Shown piece by piece: positions 10,415-21,370 of a stretch of DNA of 64,000 bases (position 1 is its first letter; each line of letters starts with the position of its first letter). The translations under genes were made by a program, and so were the position numbers. Origin of the DNA: Phytoseiulus persimilis (Eukaryota > Arthropoda > Arachnida > Mesostigmata > Phytoseiidae); contig CM075104.1 in assembly GCA_037576195.1 (NCBI GenBank), positions 10,246,211 to 10,310,210 on the forward strand, written 5' to 3'. The notes under the pieces were generated by a model. The model made no database searches and was not told the DNA's origin. It saw nothing but the letters and a program-made list of their open reading frames with translations.

Positions 10415-13400
10415 GCGCAAACCTACCTGGTTAACGATGCTTTCCTGGAGGGACTATCAAGCAGCTCGAATTCAAGAGATTCCCATGATCACGTAGCGTT
10501 GGAGATGGACGGATACGAACTCACGCTGAGGAATGGCTCGAGGAGTTCTGCAGCAGAGGGACCGAACGTCTCGCTTCCCTCTTGCTGCGCGCGTACCCAA
10601 TCGAAATCATCGTCGCCTAGTCTTTAGCGCGTGTGAACAGCCATGCCCTCTCTTCTGGCACCGGTCTTGTCGCCACTCGTTTCATCGGCACTCAAGTTCA
10701 GCCCCTCCAGGACGTTCCCCGAAGACAGATCGAAGCATTCAGTTTTTGTTGGATTCAAAGTTGAACAATGGATTCGGAGGTTGCTGCCATGTGCAACTCG
10801 AGCCGTCCAATGCTATCTATTTCGAGTCCGGGGGATTGTATTTCGTCGATCGAAGTCCTCTAGAACTTGATCGTCCCTACTGCAGCGTAGCATTCTACAT
10901 TTAAGAGACTCTTGTTCCGAATCACTGTCCGCGCGGGGTTGGATATCCAACCATTCGAAAGCGAAACAGTTGCACAGCGGTTGGATAGCTCGAACCGGCA
11001 ATATTCCGTACGAAGTTCTTTGTACGCGCGATTCTCCCCCGCGTCTTAGTCGAATGCGACTCTGGATTTCCGCAATTTTTGTTGCGCGCGAGTGCAGCAA
11101 GCGCGGTTGGACCAACCCTTAGGGGAATCAGGGGGAATAACTCAGATTCTCTGGAATAATGGCAGTTATCGCTCGTGCGAGGCATCATTGAGCGGCTTAA
11201 CATTTGCGGGGCGGTTCTCGAAGTGTTTCGCGCCTCGACTTTGCTGGCTTCCAATGAAGGAGAAGGTATTGTGTTGCGCAGTCCGGAGCCCACAACTCGT
11301 TGCCGAACGGTTTTCTTAGAACCAGTCAGTGTTATCCTATTTCGAGAAACCGTACGTCCAACATCCATCGACTTCGGGGAAGACCTGAATGACGGTCGAA
11401 GCTCACGTTTGAGGTCACCTTCGGAGCCTGTTGACTGTCCTCGTTTCATCAACTTACGGCTGATCTGACCAGACTTTCCAGATGGAATCGGATACGTTAC
11501 CTGTACCTATTCGAGCTTCGTCCTCGACACGAAGAAGAGCGTAGCAAACCGAGGAAATGTTAAGACTGAAATACATGTCACTCGATTCATCCAACTCGAA
11601 CATGTCCTCGAAACTGAGATCAGTGAGCTGTCCTAGAAAGTCTCGATGTCGATGAATGTCACGAGGTGTGGATCGGAAGTTCGCCTCCGAATGCCGTTTG
11701 GTAGAGTCTCCAGCAGACGCAGTGCAGCTACTTCGCCGGAACCCGCGTTGCTGTTCCGGGATAGCTCGAAGCACCCTCATGAAATATTACCGCCAGTTCG
11801 TCTACACTGTAGAGAGAAGTCTGCAGCGAGCTCTCTTTCGAGCGCTGCCTCTCCAAGAGCTCGAAATCGTATGATCGCCTCTGCTCTAGGACATGAGAGA
11901 GAGAGAGAGAATCGCGTCACACGATTGAGGCCTGCGAGAAATCGACATGTGATAAAACGACTAGTCAATGCTCAAATAGGGTGGTTTATCCATCTCACTC
12001 CATAGTCTCCAAGGAGCCTGCCTGTCAACGATTTGGAGTCGACAGGCCTTCTCTGGAGCTCCGGCAATCGAGCGGGCCTGCGCCGGTTAACCGATTGTAG
12101 TGAGCGACAATGCTGGCGAACCCAACCTCTGCTAGCGGAATCCCATGAGACCATCCCATGAGAATCCAGAAAATATATCCATCTATGGAGCCCAATGGAA
12201 ACGGTAGGATCGCCTTGTCAACGACAACAGGAGCTTGCCTTCGACTTGAAAGCTCGGAAGCTCTCCAATAATATATCCACATGCGTGGTATTTCGTAACT
12301 TCTCTGCAACCTGAGGCTGGATCGAAGCTCCCTGGAAGTCAATATTCTCTCAAAGCGCTTGATGAGTGGTGGATCGATAAACTGGTTTGACGAGTCTATT
12401 CAGGTAGTATGAAGTTGAGTCCCTAGGGGAGGGGGGGGGGGGCTACAGCCCTGCGAGCCCCATGGTGGATACGCGCCTGGCTGCTTACACCACTCAACAG
12501 AGGCGTCGAAACGGAAGTTCTCAGTCGTTGATCACATGACATTGCAGATCAGTTTTGCCGATAGCCTCCTACTAGGTCCAAGTAACCCATGGAGAAGACT
12601 AGTTTCGTCAAAAGGAGTCCTGGATGTGCAGCCTCGCGATCGTTCGGAACCTAATCGGCCAGCGTTTCGGGAGTCGAGGGAAATAGAGTCATCACGGGTC
12701 GCAAACGGGAGCTTCCGCTCCAGTTTCCTGATAATGTGCCCCGATTCCGACATGCGGGGTAGCAGGTATTTCGAAGGACGCAATGTCGTGACACAATGTG
12801 CTATATGAGCGTTCATGTGAAAAGATAGATGGGATCGTCTCGTACGCCTCTGATGAGATTATGGCCCAAGTTTTCAACCGAACCGATTTCGTTCCTGAAT
12901 TACCCAAACAGGATGTTCTCTCACAGGTAGCAACTCATACGGGATATGGATTCCGACTTCGGAAGAGACTCGAGGACCTCGGATCGCGATTGTTCGGCTC
13001 ATGGAAAGTGAAAGAGAACCTGGCCCTGGCATACACCAAGTCGTCGAGGACACGTTTTTGCGGCTCGATGGAGGGGCGGCCATCATCCACAGGTGAACCA
13101 TCGATGAGTCATTGAGGCGTTCCGACATTGCAAACGAATCCCTTCGCCCCGCCGGAATCTTGTTCTGAAACGATAAAGGAATCAGAGCTCCATCAGTTCG
13201 TTCTCTTGCTGGACGAAATTCGTGAAGACGTCGAGCCATCATGTGAACCATGTTCCTTTCTCTTCGTCGGATACGAGAGTCGAATGCTCCTCGAGATGGA
13301 AGGGGTCACATTCTACGACCGGAATAAGTTCCTCTACTCCATACCGAACGCAGCAGACATTGCAGAGATCACAACAGCGGATCCCACTGAGGAATTGTTG

Positions 13401-14869
13401 AGTACTGTCGGAAAAAGAGCAATCGACGGTGGAAAGTCCACGAGGATGAGTGTGAGCTCGAGTGGAGAAGCCGTTATGGCCGGTCCGCCAGGCTACGATC
13501 GGCTGGTCGATTTTCCGGAACTTTTACAGCGGTTCTCCGTTCTGTCAAAATCATTACCTAGAGCTCAAGCCGCCCTTCCATCGGAGGCGGAGATGTCTCC
13601 CCTTCTTGTTTTGTCCCCCCTTGTCCCTTCTCCCCCCTTGTCTCTTCCCCTTGTCCCTTCTTGTCAGATATCCTTCTCGGAATAAGAATACCGTTTCCTG
13701 AGGTTCATCTCGGTTCATTGGATTCAGTCGTAGAGCGAAATCATCATTCTAAGAGCGGATCCTCCTGGCGGTTCCAGACTCCAGAGCACTCTGAGGGCAC
13801 CGGGCGAAGAGCACTTCCAGGACACGAACGTACTATTCGCACCATTAGGTACCGTAACGTTGCGCAGGTCTCATTCGAAACCGGAATGGGAAAAGCTAGA
13901 CAGCCCTCATCCAGCTGGATCCATGCTATTGCATCCAGTTCCCCGGATGTCGTCTCACGAGTGTTGCCTCGATTCTATCGACCCTGATGCCTGCTCGGGA
14001 GCGGACTGTGAGGTCTGGATCTATGTGAAATACGCACACTGCGAAGAGGTGCTCTGGGCAGGCCATCAGATTTTCATCGACCTAAACATCGGTTGTGTAT
14101 GATGGAATAGATCAGAAGCTCGATTGTACGAAGGCTGGATCCTCATTTCACGTTTGATTCCGGTCGAGACACACGGAACGATATGGTACGCGAATGAGCG
14201 AACTTCACGTTTACGTTTGTGAAGTGCTCTCCGTCTGGTACTTTAAGAGTGCTCTGGGACCGGGAGGAAATATCGTGGATGGAATGGTGTGAGTCTGTGT
14301 GATTTCAGAGCCAGAATGCTGCCTTTCAATATGACACGAACATCAGTCCGCTAGCCCTCTCGGAAGCAAACGACGTGGATTCGAGGAGTTCCACCTTCTC
14401 AACTCTAAAGAATTCCTTCGGGCTGGGTCGACGGGTGCTGGGTGCAATTGCTGGGGCGGTTCCGAATCGTTGCTGGTCTCCCTGATCTCTGGTTCACTTT
14501 GACGGGCCGCGGTCGCTTGGTCTTCTGTGGTTATTACCGCTTTCAGGCGTGGAGAGAGCTCCACATGTGACTTTGTTCTCGGTCCTGATAGTTTTGCCCC
14601 GGGTTCAGGTATGATGAGGAATGTCTCCGGACCCTTCTGCTCTCCTGTCCTGAAGGGGCTTCGCAGTTTGCCCGACCGGCCGACCATTCGTGGGGCTTCA
14701 GGAGTCATACTCGATTTCCGGGCTGGAACGGTGTTAACCTGCGGTCTTCGTCGCAGGTCGTTTTGTTGATTCTCTCCTGACTCGTCCGCGTCTACGGTTC
14801 TTGCCATTGGGGGTGCCGGAAGCGACGCGTCGAACGTAGTCGTCGCCTCCCTACCGATACGATCGGGCT
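10415..14869. other. Unassigned stretch with scattered open frames
   Basis: No gene family recognised. The best open stretches are two plus-strand frames, 12798-13115 and 13128-13685 (listed below). Simple sequence is present as a GA run at 11895-11911, a run of 12 G at 12431-12442 and a C/T-rich CCCCTTGTC repeat near 13600-13670. A minus-strand frame at 14343-14876 is rich in proline, arginine and serine and may belong to the gypsy fossil that follows. Confidence 0.4.
12798..13685 (+). CDS. Unrecognised open reading region (two adjacent frames)
   Basis: Two plus-strand frames, 12798-13115 (105 codons) and 13128-13685 (185 codons), follow each other. Both have balanced amino-acid composition and synonymous codon mixtures that look like real coding sequence; for example the second contains CSFLFVGYESRMLLEMEG and PGYDRLVDFPELLQRFSVL. 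I could not connect them by an obvious splice pair, and neither shows a domain I can name. They may be exons of a fast-evolving gene or chance open frames. Confidence 0.25.
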
Positions 14870-16520
14870 GGTCCACAGGCTTGCGAACGCCTGGACCACG
14901 CCTTGTTGTTGCATTTTGTTGACTTCTGCGGCGATACAGTCTCTTTCGGCTGGGGAAATCGTTTCGAGTATCGGCTCCTCACTGGCGCGTGGTCCCCTGT
15001 GTTGATGCTGGGCAGGACCCGATGGCTTCGTCTGGGAGATCGTTTTTCCTCGGTAGCAGTTTTGGAAGCGAAGCTATGATGTCTCGGATTCGTTCCCTTC
15101 CGTCCGAATGTCGGTTTTTTGTTTATGGCGGCGTTCATGTCCTCGATTGCATTTCTTTTTGTGTTGAATAACTCACAGAGGGTAGACCCTATGGTTCACG
15201 AAGGAACCACGAGAGCGAAAAAAAAAAGAATGGGAGAAGGTAGGAGAGCCATAGGGAAAAAATCCATAGGGTAGGGTTACCCGCGAGTTCGTATGATTCC
15301 CGATGATCGTGGTCGAGGAGCCGCGCTGAATCGTCACTACTGCTGTCGGTGTCCTCAAGTTCCTTTTTTCTTGAAGAGCCGGGGCTGGATGCAGAAGGAA
15401 GGAAGAGCCGGGAAGATGATTGTTGCTGGAGCCGTCGACATTTCACACCTCTGAGTCTACAAGTCTGGCTTCTCTATGTTGGATCGTAAGACTACACCGA
15501 ATACTAAGTTTTGTCGTGGTTTCTGATGCCGCCCTGGGCATCAAGGCTGCAGGGGCATCGAGATACCACTGACAGTGCGGGAAATGCGCTCACACATTCT
15601 GTGAGATACTCCGTCTGATCACTCACGAAATGAGCGTTCGAAATGACATCGCGCTGTCAAGCAACTCCAATCGTCTCCTGATAAGTCGTGAAGGGGAAGC
15701 TCGAGAGCCATTCTTTCTTCTTCGCAAACCTGTGGTCTCAGAACAGCGAGCGCATGCGCGCACCCGAATCACGATCGTCCGCACGCAACATTGAAGAACT
15801 CATCTTGAAAACCCTCACATCGCTTAACCCGCGAGAAAGTTTGTCCATAGCCGTTAGTAGCTCTGTCGTAACGCAACTGGGTTGAATATGGTGCTTGAAT
15901 ATCCTGGTCCTTTCGGAGGCTACAGAAATTCCAAGCAGCGGCTGCCATAACAAGCTCTCGTGGTTCCATAGTTTAGAGCATGCAAGCTTACGCAATCAAA
16001 TTCCTCATTCGATTCCTGGCGCGATTCCCAGAGAAGTTCTCGTGAATCTCCTGCAGATATGATCGCAACAACCGACGGGTTTCCCACGATCCCTCAATAT
16101 TGAAGTCGTCTCAGGAGGACAAGAATAATCAGATTCCGAGGTCTCTTGTGTATTGTGGCTTCATCACATTCATACACATGAATATGGAATACATTGTGTC
16201 ATGCTCTCACATCATCTGAGATAGAAGTTCCTCGGGAGCCCGCACGGGGCATCAGACCGGAGGTCCGCCCCGGGCATCGTCAAAGGGCGGTACGCTGCTG
16301 TGTGAAGGCTGATGGTCTGGTTGGCGTCCCAAAAGAGACCACTCGACTGCCGATAGCGTTTCCCGACTGGGACGACATGTCCACTCGCGGGTAGCCGCCC
16401 TTCCGCTTTCTACAGTATTTCATCGTATGTCCTATGTTGCACCAATCACAGAGGACTCTCCCATCCGGGAGTCCACGATTTCCCTCGAAGAATGCGTCAT
16501 CGTCGGGGTTTTGCATGAGC
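14870..16520 (-). mobile_element. Ty3/gypsy LTR retrotransposon fossil
   Basis: On the minus strand a retroviral-type zinc knuckle is present at about 16450-16409 (CDWCNIGHTMKYC, pattern C-x2-C-x4-H-x4-C), the mark of a Gag C-terminus. About 1.4 kb further on, near 15000-14870, is the start of a gypsy-type reverse transcriptase (an ISPAER block, then GVV and a W.SP.V block). Order and spacing fit gag-protease-RT. The copy is a fossil: it is broken in several places, and the remainder of pol is not recognisable. I found no long terminal repeats, so the ends given are only those of the recognisable parts. Confidence 0.8.
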
Positions 16521-19500
16521 GGTACTTTTGTTTGCGTGAGCGCAGGAGCTGGATTTCGCCGCTGTTTCCTCGGTGCATTGCTGGTTTGGAAATCCGGTTC
16601 AGTTCGGCTACTTCAGATGTGGGCTGGTCCTTGGCGGCGTTGGATATGGGCAGGGTCCTGTCTAGCCATGGGGCGTGTTTTTCCTCTCTTTCTGGCACCG
16701 CAATCACGTTTGCAAGGGGGAACTTGGTACTTAACTTCCATACCTTGTGCCATGCCTCGCTGCACGTGGTCGTGCGCGGGCGATGCCAGGGTCTGTGAAT
16801 TGCAGGGCCCTGGGCTGATTCGTAGGATTCTTGGTCATTAACCTCTCCATCGATTGCCTGTGGTGGTATGGGGTCTTTTTTTTCACTCCGATGCTGGTTC
16901 GGGATCTGGCTGGTGTTCTATGCTGGGTCTTGCGCGTACCGCACGTTTCGCGAGTTCCTCCGGTGAATGTTTCGGGGGCGATTTGAGTATCGTCAACGTG
17001 GGATTCGAGCCGAAACCTCCACCACATGTAAGGATGGACCCGGGGATGCTTCCACACGACCTCGTTATTACACTCGTGAGAATCTCGGTTGGTTAACACT
17101 TGCGCGACCGTACCGAGCTTCAATCAAGAGCAGAGTGTCTCTCTGTTCTCTCTCTATCCTCAACTTCCGATTCTCCTTTCCAATTCCGCCCTCGCATCTT
17201 CTTCTCTGGGGTGGCTGAAGCGCTCTCTAGTGGCGGTGGGAAACAACGAATGATACCCAGGGCTGGAGCTACATGGAGCGAGATCATTTACAATCCTACA
17301 ATATTGAGCCGATGAACAATCAAAGTAGACTCGGGTGACGGCTGAAGATGGCGAATATTGATCCCGAGGCCGAGACCTCTCACCCTGCGGTGACAGAGCC
17401 GGCGGTCGATTGAAAGCAGACAATTTATCACATCAAAGTGAAGCTCCAGTCTTCGTAAGGTACAACAGAAATGTCGTGGATGGGTTTGGAGGATTATCGT
17501 GAGAGCCCGCTAGATGAAGAAGGTGGGACTACGACGCGTTGACTTCATTCTGGCTTCGAAGATGACAGAGAAGGCGCAGAGGCCGAATTCTGAAAACACA
17601 GTTTGCCATAGAAACTATTTTCCCGGCTCCGGGAAGCAAGGCCGTCGGAGCTCTTCAGCGTTCCTCTCTTTTGAGCAAACAGTTAGAAATCTCGAGAATG
17701 TACGTAGTGAACTCGGCAGTAATTCTCCCGTTGATAGTCAATTAGGACTGGTCATCTCGGACGTTCGCTGGCGAGCGTCTCTTATCGTTCGCGCGCTATC
17801 TATGATCGGGTTGGGAATCGCACTTGTCAAGGTGGGGGAGCTCAAAGGAGTTGCAACCTTGCAGAGCTTCGATCAATGAAAACTGAGATTCTCTATCAGA
17901 GTCGGTGAGTCATTTTTATTGTGCACACGACTTGGGGGAAAATCGGCCAATGGAAGGGATGGCTTTCAGCGGAGGTAGTTATCCCTGAGCATACCGATAC
18001 CATGTACCGCATCGTTGACGTCTCCTCCGGCAGCGAAATACGATGCATCTTACCCAAGTTGACTTTGTGCTTCCGAAGATCATCGAAATGTGCAACAACG
18101 TCTCCACTGTTCCTGACCACAAACAGACCGTCATGAGCTGCGAACCCTTCGCACTTCTCACCGACGGCGAGCTGATTTCTGGGAAGTAATCTGGACAGAA
18201 TTTCGTCGGGTGCTTGACCATTGTGTGGATTGTTGCCGTTGATGGTGAATTCGAGAGACGAACAACGATCTCGTGTGATGTGCCCGCACCCCGGGAAACA
18301 GCGTATGCGGAGGAAGCCGTCTTGGAAGTCGTTCCTTTCGGGGAGAGAGTTTCTAATCGAGTATCTTTTGATACTGGCAACGAAGCCATCGAGGACATGA
18401 CGAACTTCCGATCTGGTATCGTGATTAGAGTCGGGAACGCTGAGAAATCACAACCATCATCGCTTTTCAATTTCAATGACGACAGTATCGAGTCCATGTG
18501 GAGCGCTAGAGCAGCACCTCCGGTAAAACTGCTCGGATCCAGAGGAATTATCGAGTTCGCGCATAAATCCCGTCGGATGTCCGTCAGTACTGACGGACAG
18601 CGGAAGAACAATGTCTGCTAGATCCTGCAACTTGTGGAAGGCGAGGACTGTGTTCAAGACTCGGTAATTGACCCCTGTCTCGCGTGTGGGAACCTCGGAC
18701 AAACTCCAGACGAGACGAGTCTTCGCACGAAACTGGTCGTTCAAGAACTCCAAGCAGCAGCTACCGAAACCTGAAAACCGACTACATTTGGTACGTTGTT
18801 GGCATCCCTCTCACCATCGGCGCAGAAAATCGGACACGAACTCAAGTACATATTTGCTCAGTGGTTGTTCGGCCGATTTTTCTTTTCGGGTCAGTTGATC
18901 CGCTTACCGCTGAAACCATTCGGCGTGTCCATCATGACGTTGAACGCCGACAAGTGGTCACAATCCTCCGCGAACATCGAACCCGATCTTCGAAATTTTC
19001 ACTTTCCAGTTGCCATAGTGTTTCGCCTTGATTGAATACATCGAAGGGCTGCTGCGGGTTGTCCGAATCGAAGTCATTATTGATTATGACCTGGAAAAAA
19101 AGAGTTGAAGTTCATCGGCAGAACCATGAAAATCACGGATGGGGGATATTCGATCCGTGCGCGATAATATTACGAGTCGGAACTATGCCGCCGGGGAATG
19201 GCTACGGGGAACCGTAGACTAAATCTCTATATCTAGCTCCCACGAAAGATTGGTCTTCAAGTGATCCGGCTGGCTTCATAGGGGTTCTCAACGGCTCGTC
19301 TCGTTCGACTCGGGTCCACGGCCCTTGTAGAAACCAATATTCCGGGGATCCGGGAATCAAAATGTTCGGGTACTTTTGATTCAGATCTCTCACGGTATTC
19401 TCACAAAAAGAGTCGGATCCATGTCTCGATTCGACCTGCTTAGCATGCTCGAGACGGTGCAATCGTGGTGGAACGGAAGGAAATTTCCCAACATAGCCGT

Positions 19501-20760
19501 GCGCTCCGAGTGATAACTACTCACGGCTGAAATGGGAGATACTCTTCCAATCTTCGGGAGCATGAGTGCATTGAGAGGATACGTTCGTATCAAAGATGGA
19601 ATCGACGGATTCCGTGCGCTGCCAATTCCGAGCGTTTCTTCACATGAACACTGAATCTGCCTAATTCGGAACGAGATAACCTGGGCGCATAGATATTTCA
19701 CTCTCAAGCCGAGTTCTTCGGCGATGCTTCCCGGAGGCTCTCAAAGCCCGATCCCGGTTCAGAGTCAGGAATTTTTCCGGCTGACTTGGATCTTGGCAAA
19801 GATACAGATTCCGAATGATCTGATTGCCAGTGAGTTCACGCCTGCTCGCTCGCGCTGGAAACGAGATCGGTATGATAGAGATTTTTCATAGAGATATGAT
19901 ACTTGTTTTTCAAGCTCCGAAAACTCAGAGGACGGGTAGAATCTCCTCTGAACGGCTGCAGGGTTATCGATACACACAAGTTGCGGACTTTCGTGAAGCA
20001 GGACTGTCATGATTCGTTCGAACTATTCGTACCCGAGATAAATAGATAGGCTCCGTGAATTGAGAAAGTCAGTGAGTTGTCGGTGCCGCGGTGGGCTCAG
20101 TATCAGGCGTTGATAGAGGCTTTTCTACTCGAACGCCTAGGATTTGATCATGCTCTCCGCTGAGATACTCAAGAGTGTGCGGAATGTAAAGCCACCATTC
20201 TTCAAGGTCGAATATGTCTGACGTGAATATGCGAAGGATCCAGGAAATTGAGACGAATGTCGAATCTGTGCTCACTGGTCGCGAAACTGATGAACCTCCC
20301 AGGAAATGGGGTGGGAACATGCATCCATGCTCCTGACCTTCGATCCGAGCATTGGTCACGATACAGGATCGCAGCCGAATAATCTCGTGCTCCACCGGCC
20401 ATTGCATGCATGAATATCTCCGCGAGCGTTCATGACCCGTCCTGGAATCAACGACGCTTCTCTCGAGCCTGCTGTATGATGCCCGGAAGAGACTCACTGT
20501 CGACAGAGCGGCAAATCTGAGCCGGTCACGGCCGCCTTTGGAATCTACTTTTCCAATTTCGACCCTGGAATTGTGTACGTCGCTGCTGGGCTCATAATGC
20601 GAATCGAGCATATCTCGACATCGAAAGACGACAGATTGGAGAATTCGAAGATGCGAATCGGAACCGTCATCGTTCAGATCTGCGAATGTGAGGACGAGCA
20701 GTTTATCGTTTTCTATCTGCTGCCCACGATCAGATGTGGAACATCTCACACATAACAGGT
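16521..20760. other. Unassigned stretch; no gene recognised
   Basis: Gag-like remains of the gypsy fossil may continue to about 17120 on the minus strand. Beyond that, long frames exist on the minus strand (17979-18611, 210 codons; 20069-20749, 226 codons), but each overlaps other open frames and neither shows a domain I recognise. A minus-strand segment around 18457-18753 and one at 19202-19462 have protein-like composition. A diverged or multi-exon gene on the minus strand is possible. Confidence 0.35.
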
Positions 20761-21289
20761 GCGTTTCACGAGCCCGAATGCATCAAGAGAGCTTTGCAAC
20801 TGCAGCTTTGATCGCTCCGTTGGTTACCCGAACGGAGCAGCATATGGGCAGGCATAAGTACGTGATTGGATTGTACAGAAACATTCGGCCGTACGTACTG
20901 TGCCCCGACATGTGCGAACAGCTGCGAGATACGCTTGCATACGCAAACAAGAGAGCCGGGTTGCGACCGCTGATAACGATCATGACAGCGACAACAACAC
21001 TGTCGCTGTAGATGGTAGTGATTCATGGGAACGTACATAATATGCTCAGGCTCTCTCGAATGCTGCATTATTGCCGACGGGCAGAGAGGCAGGGGGAGGG
21101 CGGAGGAGGGGTTGGATGGTGAGTGGAAATGGCACACCGAGCGGTGTGGCACCGCTGGCGGCTGCGAAGCAAACGTTCTTGCCTGCCCGACTTGCCAACA
21201 TCGTGTCCCCTCCTCCCCTCAACTTACGGGCGACGACGACAACGGCGAACGTAACAGTAGAGACGGCAGCAGCCACAACGGCACGAGCT

Positions 21290-21370
21290 AGCTGGCTCGC
21301 AGCCGAGCGAGCGAGCGAGCAAGCCGGTGAGCCGGCAAGCGGGCGGGCAGGCAGGCAGGCAAGCAACAAC
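21290..21370. repeat. 4-bp-periodic low-complexity tract (GAGC / GGCA)
   Basis: The stretch runs through GCGAGCGAGCGAGCAAGCC into GGCGGGCAGGCAGGCAGGCA. The 4-base period is kept while the unit itself drifts. Confidence 0.8.

Noticed and set aside
20069-20749. Long minus-strand frame of 226 codons as a single gene
   Set aside because: Both other frames on the region are also partly open, composition is uneven, and no domain is visible; kept only as a possible exon region.
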